From: Nitriliruptoraceae bacterium
GTDB lineage: Bacteria > Actinomycetota > Nitriliruptoria > Nitriliruptorales > Nitriliruptoraceae
DNA length: 47,655 nt
Assembly (NCBI GenBank): GCA_007133465.1
Contig: SLMP01000009.1
Span: 1 to 47,655 of the forward strand
Reading direction: 5' to 3'
Positions 27,487-37,021 of this stretch are shown here, piece by piece (the stretch's first letter is position 1; every line of letters begins with the position of its first letter). Position numbers and translations under genes: made by a program. The notes below the pieces were generated by a model that did not search any database, was not told where the DNA came from, and worked only from the letters and a program-made list of their open reading frames with translations.

Positions 27487-27492
27487 TAGACT
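27487..27492 (+). promoter_or_regulatory. Possible -10 element TAGACT
   Basis: TAGACT, 48 bp upstream of the metallopeptidase GTG start. Confidence 0.3.
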
Positions 27493-27539
27493 GCGGAGGC
27501 CGCCGACCGACGGCCCAGCGGCGCGGCGGGAGCACGACC

Positions 27540-28436
27540 GTGGTCAGGTACAACCAGCGCGGCACCCTCGACACCTCGCGTGTGCGGGACCGTCGCGGTG
27601 CGTCCGGTGGGCGGGTCGCGGTCGGAGGCGGGCTCGGCGTCCTCGTGGTCGTGGTGGTGGCCTCGCTGCTCGGAGTGGACCCCGCGGCACTCCTGCCGGC
27701 GGCCGAGCTGTCTGGCGGCAGCGCGTCCCAGGCGCCGGCTGACGGCGGTCTCGAGGCCTGCGCATCCGGGGCGGACATCGAGGAGCGGCGCGAGTGCCGC
27801 TTCGTCGCGTACGAGAACTCCGTCCAGGACTACTGGGACGCCGAGTTCGCCCGCCGCGACGTCACGTACGAATTCGCGAGCTTCAACGTCTTCACCGGTG
27901 GGGTGACCACCGGCTGCGGCTCCGCCTCGAGCGCGATGGGCCCCTTCTACTGCCCCGCGGACGAGGGCATCTACCTCGACATGGGGTTCTTCCAGGTGCT
28001 GGAGACGCAGCTCGGCGCCCAGGGCGGCGACTTCGCCGAGGCCTACGTGGTGGCCCACGAGGTCGCCCACCACATCCAGAACATCACCGGGGTGAACGAC
28101 CAGGTCCGCACGCGGCAGGGCCCGGAGTCCGACGGGGTCCGCCTCGAGTTGCAGGCCGACTGTCTCGCCGGGGTGTGGGCGCACCACGCGACCCGCACTC
28201 CCGTCCCCGGCACGGACGAGCCGATCATCAGCGAGATCTCCGAGCGGGACATCGCGATCGCGCTCGACGCGGCGGGCGTGATCGGCGACGACTACATCCA
28301 GAGCCGGACCCAGGGCAACGTGACCCCGGAGACCTTCAGCCACGGTTCCAGCGAACAGCGCACCCGCTGGTTCACCCGAGGGCTCGACGTCGGCGAACTG
28401 GAGGCCTGCGACACCTGGAGCGCCGACCGGCTGTGA
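27540..28436 (+). CDS. Neutral zinc metallopeptidase (YpfJ/PF04228 type), membrane anchored
   Basis: 298 residues starting at GTG with GGGAG seven bases upstream. A basic N-terminus precedes one transmembrane segment around 40-56 (GGLGVLVVVVVASLLGV), so the catalytic domain faces outside. HEVAHHIQ gives the HExxH zinc site, with the third ligand probably in LELQADCLAGVW. FYCPADEGIYLDMGFF is a family block. Four cysteines may form disulfides. The physiological substrate is unknown for this family. Confidence 0.9.
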   Translation: MVRYNQRGTLDTSRVRDRRGASGGRVAVGGGLGVLVVVVVASLLGVDPAALLPAAELSGGSASQAPADGGLEACASGADIEERRECRFVAYENSVQDYWDAEFARRDVTYEFASFNVFTGGVTTGCGSASSAMGPFYCPADEGIYLDMGFFQVLETQLGAQGGDFAEAYVVAHEVAHHIQNITGVNDQVRTRQGPESDGVRLELQADCLAGVWAHHATRTPVPGTDEPIISEISERDIAIALDAAGVIGDDYIQSRTQGNVTPETFSHGSSEQRTRWFTRGLDVGELEACDTWSADRL

Positions 28437-28443
28437 CCAGTGG

Positions 28444-28899
28444 CTAGCGGAGCGTGAGCCCCGCCGCGAGGCTGGCCCCGAGCTCCCAGCAGGCGTCGAG
28501 GTCGGCCCGCGCCGGCGGACCCACGACGGTGACGGGGTCCCGGGCCAGCTCCCAGCCGAGCCCGGTGGCGATCCGCCGGACGTCGCGGATCGCGCCGGTC
28601 ACGTCGTCGTTGCCGTGGACGTAGAGGCCGTAGGGACGACCGCGCGTGTGGGTCGAGCAGGGGTAGTAGATGCGGTCGAAGAAGTGCTTCAGCGCCCCCG
28701 ACATCGTGCCGATGTTCGCCGGTGTGCCGAGCAGGTAGGCGTCCGCCTCGAGCGCGTCGACCTCCGGTGCCGTCAACGCCGGGCGCACCAGCACCTCCAC
28801 ACCCTCGATCGCGTCGTCGCCCGCACCGGCGAGGACCGCTTCGAGCAACGCCTGCAGGCTCGGGGACGGGGTGTGGTGGACGACCAGCAGACGGGGCAT
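28444..28899 (-). CDS. Small flavodoxin-like NAD(P)H-dependent oxidoreductase
   Basis: 151 residues. LLVVHHTPSPSLQALLEAVL is the FMN phosphate loop and GTPANIGTMSGALKHFFDR the second flavin loop, as in WrbA/flavodoxin-like reductases. It converges with the metallopeptidase seven bases away. Its upstream region has a duplicated CGGTGCAYGA element (28933-28952) and further upstream the TCCACA array. Quinone or small-molecule reduction is the family norm. Confidence 0.82.
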   Translation of the reverse strand: MPRLLVVHHTPSPSLQALLEAVLAGAGDDAIEGVEVLVRPALTAPEVDALEADAYLLGTPANIGTMSGALKHFFDRIYYPCSTHTRGRPYGLYVHGNDDVTGAIRDVRRIATGLGWELARDPVTVVGPPARADLDACWELGASLAAGLTLR

Positions 28900-29183
28900 G
28901 GCGCACTCTCGGACTCGGCAACCAGCGGACGCCGGTGCACGACGGTGCATGATGGTCGCACGTCGTCGGTCGCCGTGCGGCGGCTCCCCCGCGAGGTCCG
29001 CGAGCAGTATCCAGCGCGTCCACACCCCGTCCACACGGACTCCACAGCGCGCCAGCACGAGCGCACCGTGCGCGTGGCAAGGCAACTTCGGTGGACAGGT
29101 TGGGGATGACCGGTGGACATCCTGTGACTTGGCGGTGAACTTCGCTCGACCCCTTGCGTCGCTTCGGCACCGCCGCGTACTGT
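28900..29183. promoter_or_regulatory. Gene-free region with phased short repeats and a plus-strand promoter-like pair
   Basis: Three TCCACA copies lie at 29019, 29030 and 29041, each exactly 11 bp apart. CGGTGGACA, containing the inverse of the same core, occurs at 29089 and 29111, 22 bp apart. TTGCGT (29154-29159) and TACTGT (29178-29183), 18 bp apart, form a possible plus-strand promoter. CGGTGCACGA/CGGTGCATGA lie at 28933 and 28943. No coding region is supported here. Confidence 0.45.
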
Positions 29184-29851
29184 CCGCAGCGCCGGTCGGG
29201 AACGACCTACGAACCCACGATCGGCCCGCAGCTCCCACCGGTACAGGAGGGGGCCGCGGACACGGTGGGGACCACCTCGGTGGTCCACCGCCCGGGCCGC
29301 CGGCCTGCAGCATGGCGACCTGGGAGGCTGGGTCCCGACCCACCACCGGGCGCACGGGCCGCGAGGTCCGCGCGTCGAGCCCACGACGTTGCTGTACCGG
29401 GCGTCACGGGTGGTACGACCCGGCGTAGCGGGTCTCGTACCGGGCGGAGGGAACGCTCGCGAGGGCGCTCCCTGGCGCCGACCCGACCAGCTGGTCCCGC
29501 GAGGGACCGGTCGTGACGGTCGACGTGTCGCCGCCTCCCCCGTGGAGGTCGATGACCGCCGACGCCGGCTCGACGGACACGCTCGGACGTGTTCAGCGGA
29601 TCGGTGCAGCCACCTGACCCACCGCGTTCCGACGCGGCCGAGACGGTGGCGACGGCCCCTCGGCCGGTCCCGCTTCGGCGGTGCCGGTTCGGGCGCCGGG
29701 CCAGCGCTCCGCCCCTCGTGGGTGGGTCGCCGGACCGACGGTCGTCAGCGCCCGCGAGGGCGGTGTCGATGGCCGGTGGGACGGGTCCTGAGAAGTGCCC
29801 CGCTCCACGAAGCGCGATGCCCCGGAGGCCCGCGAGGGCGCCCGGGGCATC
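29184..29851 (+). ncRNA. Candidate structured RNA with repeated GCGA-tetraloop hairpins
   Basis: No frame in this stretch has a recognisable protein. Hairpins visible on the plus strand: 29269-29286 (seven pairs, CTCG loop), 29412-29441 (five plus six pairs, two-base bulge), 29449-29472 (four plus five pairs, GCGA loop), 29491-29510 (eight pairs, GCGA loop), 29749-29762 (five pairs, GCGA loop) and 29816-29851 (ten pairs, then four pairs and GCGA loop). GNRA-type loops occur only in the plus orientation, which suggests plus-strand RNA. It does not match RNase P RNA, tmRNA, SRP RNA or 6S RNA signatures I can recall. Function is unknown. Confidence 0.3.
29816..29851. terminator. Strong hairpin, possible terminator
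   Basis: GATGCCCCGG pairs perfectly with CCGGGGCATC around an inner GCCC-GCGA-GGGC hairpin. It lies 105 bp beyond the phosphoglucomutase stop, and could end that transcript, the candidate RNA, or both. No long T-run follows on either strand. Confidence 0.45.
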
Positions 29852-29955
29852 GTTGCGTTCACGCACCTGCGCCGCACGCGACGGCCAGCTCCGCGGCGAC
29901 CGCGACCACCCCGGCGCAGCGTCGGTCCGCGACGGGGAGGGGGTGCTCCCATCGC

Positions 29956-31593
29956 TCAGCCGGTGGCGAGCGCCGCCGCAACCACCTCGCGCGCCTCCGC
30001 GAGGATGCGCTCCAGGTGCTCGTCGCCCTGGAAGCTCTCCGCGTAGATCTTGTAGAGGTCCTCGGTCCCCGACGGTCGGGCAGCGAACCACCCCTGGCCG
30101 GTGACCACCTTGAGCCCCCCGATCGCGGCGCCGTTGCCGGGTGCCTCGGTGAGCACCGCCGTGATCGGATCGCCAGCGAGTTGCTCCGCGCTCACCGCCG
30201 CGGGGGTCAACCGCGCCAGGACGTCCTTCTGCTCCGGCGTCGCCGGCGCGTCAACGCGCCGGTAGACCGGCGCGCCGAGCCGCTCGTTCAGCGCCGCGGC
30301 CCGCTCCCCCGGGTCACCGCCCCGGGCGGTCATCTCGGCCGCCAGCAACCCCGCGACGAGCCCGTCCTTGTCGGTGGTCCAGGTCGTGCCGTCGAAACGC
30401 AGGAACGACGAGCCCGCCGACTCCTCGCCGCCGAACCCGAGCTCGCCGCTGCGGAGCCCGTCGACGAACCACTTGAAGCCGACCGGCACCTCGACGAGCC
30501 GCCGTCCGAGGTCGGCCGCCACCCGGTCGATCAAGGACGAACTCACCAGCGTCTTGCCGATCGCCGTGGTCGGGGGCCAGCCGGGGCGGGCCCCACCGAA
30601 CAGGTACTCGATGCAGACGGCGAGGTAGCGGTTGGGGTTCAGCAGCCCCGCCCCGGGGGTGACGATCCCGTGGCGGTCGGCGTCCGCGTCGTTGCCGACC
30701 GCGACGTCGAACCGGTCGGCCATCGACACCAGTGCCGCCATCGCATAGGGCGACGAGCAGTCGGTCCGGATGATGCCGTCGTGGTCACGGGGGACGTTCG
30801 CGTAGGTCGGGTCGGCGCGGGTGTCGACCACCTCGAGGTCGAGGTCGTGGTGCTCGCCGATCGCGACCCAGAACGGCATCCCCGCGCCGGCCAGCGGGTT
30901 GACCCCGATCCGGACCCCCGCGTCACGGATCGCCGTGATGTCGACGACGTTCGGCAGGTCCTCGACGTAGCGCGCGACGAAGTCGTAGGTCCCGCACCGT
31001 CCGCGTGCCTGGTCGTAGCCCTCCCGGCGGACCGCACCGAGGTCGCCCAGCAGGTCGTTGGCCGCTGCCTCGACGGCTCTGGTGATCTCGCTGTCGGCGG
31101 GGCCGCCGTGCGGCGGGTTGTACTTGAACCCGCCGTCGGCCGGCGGGTTGTGGGACGGGGTCACGACGATGCCGTCGGCCAGACCGCTGCTGCGTCCGGT
31201 GTTCCAGGCGAGGATCGCATGGCTGATACCCGGTGTCGGGACCGGCCGGTCGGCGACGTCGACGACCACCTCGACACCGTTGGCGACCAGCACCTCGGCG
31301 GCGGTCCGCAACGCCGGGCCCGACAGGGCGTGGGTGTCGGCCCCGAGGAACAGCGGCCCGTCGATCCCCGCCGCCCGCCGGTGGTCGCAGATCGCCTGCG
31401 TGGTGGCGAGGATGTGCGCCTCGTTGAACGAGGTGGTCAGCGCGGAACCACGGTGGCCGGAGGTGCCGAACGCGACCCGCTGGCTCGGTTCGGTCGGATC
31501 CGGGACCAGGTCGTGGTAGGCGGCGAGCAACGCGTCGACGTCGACCAGTTCGGACGGGCCGGCCAGCGTGCCGGCACGGGGGTCGGTGGCCAC
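29956..31593 (-). CDS. pgm: Phosphoglucomutase (alpha-D-glucose-phosphate specific)
   Basis: 545 residues, normal for the PGM type that interconverts glucose 1- and 6-phosphate. Ser147 in VVTPSHNPP is the phosphoserine; the Mg loop is [10 protein letters not shown], the sugar loop GGEESAG and the phosphate loop [15 protein letters not shown] start at 31593 with GAGGGAG six bases upstream. It follows the TSUP gene by 35 bp and is probably the third gene of an operon. It would feed glycogen, trehalose and cell-envelope sugar synthesis. Confidence 0.95.
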   Translation of the reverse strand: MATDPRAGTLAGPSELVDVDALLAAYHDLVPDPTEPSQRVAFGTSGHRGSALTTSFNEAHILATTQAICDHRRAAGIDGPLFLGADTHALSGPALRTAAEVLVANGVEVVVDVADRPVPTPGISHAILAWNTGRSSGLADGIVVTPSHNPPADGGFKYNPPHGGPADSEITRAVEAAANDLLGDLGAVRREGYDQARGRCGTYDFVARYVEDLPNVVDITAIRDAGVRIGVNPLAGAGMPFWVAIGEHHDLDLEVVDTRADPTYANVPRDHDGIIRTDCSSPYAMAALVSMADRFDVAVGNDADADRHGIVTPGAGLLNPNRYLAVCIEYLFGGARPGWPPTTAIGKTLVSSSLIDRVAADLGRRLVEVPVGFKWFVDGLRSGELGFGGEESAGSSFLRFDGTTWTTDKDGLVAGLLAAEMTARGGDPGERAAALNERLGAPVYRRVDAPATPEQKDVLARLTPAAVSAEQLAGDPITAVLTEAPGNGAAIGGLKVVTGQGWFAARPSGTEDLYKIYAESFQGDEHLERILAEAREVVAAALATG

Positions 31594-31628
31594 GGTGCGC
31601 TCCCTCGGTGGGCTCTCGGTGACGGTAG

Positions 31629-32384
31629 TCAACCGACGAGGGCGCGGGCGAGCGCCCCCACCGCCCCGACGGCCGCCCACGCGAGCACGCCCCGGCGGAT
31701 CACCTCGTCCGGCCACCGTCGCACCAGCGGCGCCGCCCCCACCAGGCCCGCCAGCATCGCGAAACCGAGCACCGCGCCCGCTCGCGCCTGGTCGGCGGTG
31801 AACTCCCCCGCGACCCACAGCGACCCGATGATCGGCACCAGCCCGACCGCCCACACCAGCGCGAGCGTCGGCCGCAGGGTGGACGCGCCACGTCCGCGGT
31901 AGAGCAGCGCGATCGGCGGTCCGCCGAGCGCCGCGGCGGTGCCGGTCACGCCGGACAGGAAGCCCGCGACCAGCTCCGAGCTCGGGGTGACCGCGACCGT
32001 CCAGCCCGCGACCGAGACCACGACGGCGAGCAGCAGCACCAGGCCCGTGGCGACGGTCAACCCGCGGGTGGGCAGCAGGGCGACCGCCACGGCGCCGACG
32101 GCGATCCCCGGCAACCGGCCGATCGTGAGCCGGGTCGCGGCGCGGATGTCGGTGCCCGAGAAGCCCTGGGCGAGCATCACGAGCGACAGGGGCAGCAGCG
32201 CGACGAGCACGGCGCCGGGCAGCAGCTCGGGCGCCACGATCGCGAGCGCCGGCACCGTCGTGAAGGCGGCTCCGAAACCGAGGGCGGACTGGGCGGCCCC
32301 GCCGGCGATGGCGGCCGCGAGCGCCAGCAGCAGCCCCCAGGTACCGAGGTCGAGGCCGAGCAGCGGGTCGAGCAGCGCGGTCAC
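31629..32384 (-). CDS. TSUP-family (TauE/SafE) membrane permease
   Basis: 251 residues with seven to eight hydrophobic helices in two repeats; the conserved starts are [14 protein letters not shown] near 28-41 and [21 protein letters not shown] near 143-163. The family exports sulfite, sulfoacetate or related organosulfur anions. GTG start overlaps the upstream oxidoreductase stop by GTGA. The transported ion is unknown. Confidence 0.87.
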   Translation of the reverse strand: MTALLDPLLGLDLGTWGLLLALAAAIAGGAAQSALGFGAAFTTVPALAIVAPELLPGAVLVALLPLSLVMLAQGFSGTDIRAATRLTIGRLPGIAVGAVAVALLPTRGLTVATGLVLLLAVVVSVAGWTVAVTPSSELVAGFLSGVTGTAAALGGPPIALLYRGRGASTLRPTLALVWAVGLVPIIGSLWVAGEFTADQARAGAVLGFAMLAGLVGAAPLVRRWPDEVIRRGVLAWAAVGAVGALARALVG

Positions 32385-33364
32385 CGGCCGGCCGCCTCCG
32401 TGGAGTAGACGACTCCGACCTGGTCCCGCAGGTGGTCGAGCCAGCGCATCACGGTCAGTGACAGGTCCAACGGCATGCGTGGCGACTCGGCGAGGCCATC
32501 GGCGAGGCAGCGGTGGACCTCGCGCACCTCCGGCCGGTAGCCGAGGCCGGCGCCGTCGATCGCGATCTGTTCCACCGGCTCGCCGCGTACGAGGCGCGTG
32601 AGGTGCGGCACCTCGTGGAAGACCCGCGGGATGTGGAACGAGCCCTCCGTGCCGGCCAGGAACGCCTCCACCGGCCCGTCGGCGACGAACGACGCGGTCC
32701 AGGCCGCCACTCCGCGTTCGTGGCGCATGGCGACGGCGACCTGCTCGTCGACACCGGTCGGGGCGAGGTCACCCACCGCGACACCGGTGGTGGCGGGCCC
32801 CAGCAGGGACAGCGCGAAGGTGAGCGGGTAGACGCCGATGTCGAGCAGCGCGCCGCCGCCCTGGGCCCGGTCGAACCACCGGCGGGTCGGGTCGGGCTCG
32901 GCGACGATGCCGAAGTCGATGGTGACCGAGCGCAGCTCGCCGATCTCACCGGCGGCGATCCGCCGCTCGAGCTCGAGCATGCCCGGCTGGAAGCGCATCC
33001 ACATCGCCTCCATCAGGAACACCCCGGTGCGCCGAGCGACGCCGACGACCTCCTCGGCCTGCGCCGTCGACAGGGCGAAGGGCTTCTCGAGCAGGACCGG
33101 GACCCCTGCCTCGAGGCAGGCGATCGCGTCGTCACGGTGCCGGTCGTTGGTGGTCGCGACGTAGACCACGTCGATCCCGCCGGCCGCGAGCAGTTCGTGG
33201 TGTGGGGCGTGGGACCGTCCGATGTCGTGGTTCCGCGCGAAGGTCTCCGCCCGCGTGGGACTCGCGGAGCCGACGGCGACCACCTCACCACCCTCGGCCC
33301 GGATCGCGTGCGTCAGGGCCTCGGCGATGGTGCCGGTCCCGAGGATGCCCCAGCGGACGGTCAT
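32381..33364 (-). CDS. Gfo/Idh/MocA-family oxidoreductase
   Basis: 327 residues with an N-terminal Rossmann fold ([13 protein letters not shown], 5-17) and the family signature EKPFALS near 93. ATG at 33364 follows GGAGG by eight bases; a GTG nine bases earlier lies within that ribosome site and is rejected. The [19 protein letters not shown] segment is typical of the dihydrodiol dehydrogenase-like subgroup. It oxidises a sugar, inositol or diol with NAD(P); the substrate is unknown. It diverges from the phosphofructokinase and leads the operon with TSUP and pgm. Confidence 0.9.
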   Translation of the reverse strand: MTVRWGILGTGTIAEALTHAIRAEGGEVVAVGSASPTRAETFARNHDIGRSHAPHHELLAAGGIDVVYVATTNDRHRDDAIACLEAGVPVLLEKPFALSTAQAEEVVGVARRTGVFLMEAMWMRFQPGMLELERRIAAGEIGELRSVTIDFGIVAEPDPTRRWFDRAQGGGALLDIGVYPLTFALSLLGPATTGVAVGDLAPTGVDEQVAVAMRHERGVAAWTASFVADGPVEAFLAGTEGSFHIPRVFHEVPHLTRLVRGEPVEQIAIDGAGLGYRPEVREVHRCLADGLAESPRMPLDLSLTVMRWLDHLRDQVGVVYSTEAAGR

Positions 33365-33528
33365 GCGCGCCACCTCCGGTGGTCGAGGTCGTCACTCAGC
33401 CGCCGTCACCGCGGTCGGCACCGCGCGACGGGACGATCATCCCCGGGCGCGGTCTCCGACAGCCTGCCACCTCGGCGCCCGCGGTGGGCAAGCGGTGCGC
33501 ACCGCTCCCACGGGCCCCGTCCAACGAC

Positions 33529-33534
33529 TAGGTT
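33529..33534 (+). promoter_or_regulatory. Possible -10 element TAGGTT
   Basis: TAGGTT, 35 bp upstream of the phosphofructokinase start, in the 204-bp divergent gap. Confidence 0.3.
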
Positions 33535-33568
33535 CCGAGCCCGGGAACGACAGACGAGGACGACAACC

Positions 33569-34720
33569 ATGCGGATCGGGATCCTGACCGGCGGCGGCGA
33601 CGTCCCTGGTCTCAACCCGTGTATCAAGGCGGTCGTGGAACGCGTGATCCACGACGGGCACGAGGTGGTGGGCCTGCGCCGAGGCTGGGCCGGCCTGCTC
33701 GAGTACGACCTCGGTGACCCCGCGGTATCACGGGCCAAGCACACCATCGAGCTGACCCGCGACGTCGTGCGCACCATCGACCGGACCGGTGGCACGTTCC
33801 TGCACACCTCGCGGACCAACCCGCAGCGGGTGCGGCCGAAGGAGGTGCCCCGCTTCCTCGCCGACCAGGCGGAAGGCGACGGTCCGTTCGACTTCACCGA
33901 CCATGCCCTCAAGGTCATCGAGGACCTCGAGCTCGACGCGATGATCCCGATCGGCGGTGACGACACCCTCTCCTACGCGCTGCGGCTGCACGAGGAGAAC
34001 GTGCCGGTCATCGCGATCCCGAAGACGATGGACAACGACGTCCACGGGACCGACTACTGCATCGGGTTCTCCACGGCCGTCACCCGATCGGTCGAGTTCA
34101 TCCATCAGCTGCGGACCTCGACCGGTTCGCACGAGCGGATCGCGGTGATCGAGCTGTTCGGGCGCTACTCGGGCGAGACCTCGCTGATCGCCGCGTACCT
34201 CGCCTCCGTGGACCGCGCGATCATCTCCGAGGTGCCGTTCGACCCGGAGCGGTTGTCGGCGCTGCTGATGGAGGACAAGCGCCGCAACCCGTCGAACTAC
34301 GCGATGGTGACCGTGTCCGAGGGCGCGACCCACACCGGCGGGGAGGTGCATCTCTCCGGTGAGGCGGACGCCTTCGGCCACCGGAAGCTCGGCGGTATCG
34401 GCGAGACCACCGGCGCGATCATCAAGGAGCTGACCGGCGAGGACATCATCACCCAGCAGCTCGGCTACCTGATGCGTTCGGGCCGGCCCGACTCGCTCGA
34501 CCTGATGGTCGCGACCAACTACGCGGTGATGGCTGCGGACCTGGCGGTGGCGGGCAACAAGGGACGGCTGGTGTCGCTCCGCGAGGGCACCTACACGAAC
34601 GTGCCGATCAGCCGGACCGGCGAGGGCGCCAAGCGGGTCGACGTCGATGCGCTCTACGACGTCGAGGCGTACCGCCCGAAGGTGCGGCAGGTCGCCGGCA
34701 AGCCGATGTTCCTGTACTGA
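33569..34720 (+). CDS. 6-phosphofructokinase with pyrophosphate-type signature
   Basis: 383 residues of the PfkA fold; [13 protein letters not shown] at 5-17 binds the phosphate donor. The catalytic TMDND (153-157) is present. Two donor-selecting positions are of the PPi-dependent kind: GGDD at 129-132, where ATP enzymes have GGDG, and PKTMDND with Lys152, where ATP enzymes have PGT. It should phosphorylate fructose 6-phosphate, reversibly if PPi is used. No EIIA or allosteric extension is visible. ATG chosen with GAGGA upstream. Confidence 0.93.
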   Translation: MRIGILTGGGDVPGLNPCIKAVVERVIHDGHEVVGLRRGWAGLLEYDLGDPAVSRAKHTIELTRDVVRTIDRTGGTFLHTSRTNPQRVRPKEVPRFLADQAEGDGPFDFTDHALKVIEDLELDAMIPIGGDDTLSYALRLHEENVPVIAIPKTMDNDVHGTDYCIGFSTAVTRSVEFIHQLRTSTGSHERIAVIELFGRYSGETSLIAAYLASVDRAIISEVPFDPERLSALLMEDKRRNPSNYAMVTVSEGATHTGGEVHLSGEADAFGHRKLGGIGETTGAIIKELTGEDIITQQLGYLMRSGRPDSLDLMVATNYAVMAADLAVAGNKGRLVSLREGTYTNVPISRTGEGAKRVDVDALYDVEAYRPKVRQVAGKPMFLY

Positions 34721-34739
34721 GCATCTCACCGGCGCGCAT

Positions 34740-34771
34740 GACGGTGGCCGGTCCACGTACCAGCCACCGTC
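34740..34771. terminator. Bidirectional terminator between convergent genes
   Basis: GACGGTGGC pairs perfectly with GCCACCGTC; within the loop GGT and ACC can add three pairs. It sits between the stops of the phosphofructokinase (plus) and the next gene (minus). Confidence 0.65.
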
Positions 34772-34807
34772 CCCGTCCGGGACGCGGTCAGCGTCGCGGG
34801 TCGTTGG

Positions 34808-35500
34808 TCAGCGCCGCGGGTCGTCGTTTGGGTCCTCGAGCACGTCGTCCGGGTCGTCCAGGTCCTCGATGACGCTGTCCGGGTCGTCGAGCACGTCGTC
34901 GTAGGACCCGCCCTGGCCCGCCGGGGCCGCGTCGCGGACGGGCAGCGCGTCGTACCCAGCGTCGTCGTCCCGGGTCGGGTGGTCGGCGTCGGTCTCCTGA
35001 CCGTCGACCAGGTGGTCGCGGCGCCGCTCGGACGCGACCGGCCGATCATCGCGCAGCACGGCGTTGAGCACCGCGACGGCGTCGATCTCGGCGACCGACG
35101 TGCGCTGGGCGACGTCACGGGCGACGCGCACCGGGTCGGGGACCGGTCCGTCGGGACCGAGCTCGGTGACCGGCGGGTCGTAGGGGTCGTAGAAGCGGTA
35201 GCGGTGGCCCCGGGACAGGGGGCGGACCCGCAGGACCGACAGGTACTCCCACCATGCCTCCAGGGCGGTGGCGATCGAGCGCTCGTCCAGATCGGCCGCC
35301 CCCTTGGCAGCCGCCAGGTCGCGGTCGCGAAGCGCCGCTGCCGACGGGTCGTCGACCAACTCCTCCTCGGGGGGCGACCAACTCGGTCCGAGCCGCACCG
35401 GGCCGGCGAGGTCGGCCGTGTCTCGCTGGCGGCGGCTGAACGCGATGACCGCCACGACCAGCACGACAGCGACGATGATGAAGGGGAGCAAGCTTTCCAC
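34808..35500 (-). CDS. Hypothetical single-pass membrane protein with acidic tail
   Basis: 230 residues from GTG 35500. Residues 4-22 (LLPFIIVAVVLVVAVIAFS) form a transmembrane helix. The middle (EAWWEYLSVLRVRPLSRGHRYRFYDPYDPPV, about 82-112) looks folded and may be conserved. From about 150 the sequence is Asp rich and ends with repeated DDPD/DLDDPDDVLEDP, likely disordered. No family recognised. A start with a short hydrophobic N-terminus suggests the bulk faces the cytoplasm. Confidence 0.6.
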   Translation of the reverse strand: MESLLPFIIVAVVLVVAVIAFSRRQRDTADLAGPVRLGPSWSPPEEELVDDPSAAALRDRDLAAAKGAADLDERSIATALEAWWEYLSVLRVRPLSRGHRYRFYDPYDPPVTELGPDGPVPDPVRVARDVAQRTSVAEIDAVAVLNAVLRDDRPVASERRRDHLVDGQETDADHPTRDDDAGYDALPVRDAAPAGQGGSYDDVLDDPDSVIEDLDDPDDVLEDPNDDPRR

Positions 35501-35644
35501 AGGTGACCTCGAGGTGGTCAGGAAGGCGGGGAGCGGGCCGGGGTAGCGGCAGGTGACCGCATCACACCACGCACCGTGACCGTCGGAGGTGGCCGAGCGA
35601 GCGGTGTCCGCTGCCGAGCGACCGGTCGGGGCCGCAGGAGCGAC

Positions 35645-36349
35645 TCAGCGACCGACCTCCGACGTCGGGGACGCTTGGCTCGTCGCGGCCGCGAGCAGCC
35701 CGAAAGCGTTGACGGCCCAGTGGGCGAGGAACGACACCAGCAGGCTACCCGAGGCGAGGGTCAGGGCCGCGAAGCCGACGCCGGCGACGGTCGTGACCAG
35801 CACGGCGCCGAGCACGGCTCGCTGCCCTGCGCGCGACCTCGGCTCCACGTCGTTCTCCCGCAACGCCACGACGGCCGGCGCCACGTGCCACAAGCCGAAC
35901 GCGAGGCTCGACCACCCCACCGCGAAGGGCACCGAGCCGTGCTGCAGCAACGCGCCGAGCAGGACCCCGCGGAAGAGCACCTCCTCGAACAAGGCGGTGC
36001 CGAGCGGGATCCGTACGAGCACGGCCGTCACCAGGTCGCGGAAGGGCAGTGCCGCCCGGCGATCGGCCAGCAGCGCCGCCACGGGAGGGAGTCGGTCCGC
36101 GAACCCTGCGGCGAACGCCACCGCCACGGCCACGGCCACCACGACGAGCCGCCCCCAGCGCCACCCGTCGGCAAGCGCCTCCGGCGCGAGCCCCAGGTCC
36201 GCCGGCGACAGCGCGGCAGCCGACGCGAGCCACACCAGCAGCGCCGTCGCCGCGAGGTTGCGGAGCACGTACCCCCGGTCGCCCACGACCAGGTTCGCGA
36301 CCAGGCTCCAGCCGAGCGTCGCGACCGTCAGCAGCACCGCCATCCCCAT
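35645..36349 (-). CDS. CPBP-family intramembrane protease (Abi/CAAX-like)
   Basis: 234 residues with about seven membrane segments. The CPBP motifs are EEVLFRG with following LLGALLQHG, then FGLWHVAPAV and FLAHWAVNAFG, giving the Glu-Glu, His and His-xxx-Asn residues of this metal-dependent family. ATG at 36349 is used; a second ATG follows at 36343 and a GTG lies further up, with no clear ribosome site to decide. Members cleave prenylated or membrane proteins or confer bacteriocin immunity; the target is unknown. Confidence 0.85.
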   Translation of the reverse strand: MGMAVLLTVATLGWSLVANLVVGDRGYVLRNLAATALLVWLASAAALSPADLGLAPEALADGWRWGRLVVVAVAVAVAFAAGFADRLPPVAALLADRRAALPFRDLVTAVLVRIPLGTALFEEVLFRGVLLGALLQHGSVPFAVGWSSLAFGLWHVAPAVVALRENDVEPRSRAGQRAVLGAVLVTTVAGVGFAALTLASGSLLVSFLAHWAVNAFGLLAAATSQASPTSEVGR

Positions 36350-36441
36350 TCCCCAACGGTACGTCACGCGCCACGCGTCACGTCTGGAACACTGCGTCCC
36401 TGCCGTCGGCCCCCCGACGCTGCCGCCCGCAGGAGCGATCC

Positions 36442-36981
36442 GTGACGAACGACACCCTGGACACCCGGCCCGGCTGGCTCGACGAGGACACCATCGCGTC
36501 GGTCCGCGGCCAGGTGCCGATCGTGTACGTGGAGGCCGTCCCGGTCCGCCTGGACCACCTCGGCCGGGTCGAGAAGGTCGGGCTGCTCCTCCGGGCACAG
36601 CCGGACGGGACCATCTCGCGCGCCGTCGTCTCCGGCCGGGTGCTCTACAACGAGACGCTGCGTGACGCCCTGTGGCGCCACTGCGCGACCGACCTCGGCC
36701 CGGAGGCCGCACCGCAGCTGCCGCCGGGGGTCGCGCCCTTCACCGTCGCGGAGTACTTCCCCGACCCGGACCGCAGCGGCTTCCACGATCCGCGTCAGCA
36801 TGCCGTCGCGCTGGGCTACGTCGTACCGGTCGCCGGCGAGTGCGCCCCCGCGCAGGACGCCCTCGACCTGGCCTGGCTGTCCCCCGCCGAGGCCACCAGC
36901 CCCACCATCGCCGCGGAGATGTCCTCCGGACACGGCCGGCTGGTGCGCCGGGCACTGGCCCACTGCGGCCAACTCCCCTGA
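36442..36981 (+). CDS. DUF4916 NUDIX-like protein
   Basis: 179 residues. The sequence GWLDEDTIASVRGQVPIVYVEAVPVR, then VGLLLRAQPDG, SGRVLYNETLRDALWRH and PFTVAEYFP is characteristic of the actinobacterial DUF4916 family, a NUDIX relative whose NUDIX box is degraded (RVLYNETLRDALWRH in its place). Whether it still hydrolyses nucleoside diphosphates is unclear. GTG at 36442 has AGGAG upstream. Confidence 0.8.
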   Translation: MTNDTLDTRPGWLDEDTIASVRGQVPIVYVEAVPVRLDHLGRVEKVGLLLRAQPDGTISRAVVSGRVLYNETLRDALWRHCATDLGPEAAPQLPPGVAPFTVAEYFPDPDRSGFHDPRQHAVALGYVVPVAGECAPAQDALDLAWLSPAEATSPTIAAEMSSGHGRLVRRALAHCGQLP

Positions 36982-37021
36982 CCCCCGTCGGGCGGCCACC
37001 CCGCGGGGCGCCTCCCGCGCC

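Noticed and set aside
24468-28436. A 1322-codon plus-strand open frame as one giant protein
   Set aside because: Only its last 299 codons (metallopeptidase) look real; the rest is the mirror image of the GlpABC-like genes on the other strand.
29019-29119. Replication origin with DnaA boxes
   Set aside because: Sites have TCCACA but not the full TTGTCCACA, there is no AT-rich unwinding region, and dnaA/dnaN are not nearby.
29207-30091. A 294-codon minus-strand frame in the gene-poor region
   Set aside because: Low-complexity Arg/Gly/Pro sequence with no motifs, partly antisense to phosphoglucomutase; hairpins rather than codon pattern dominate.
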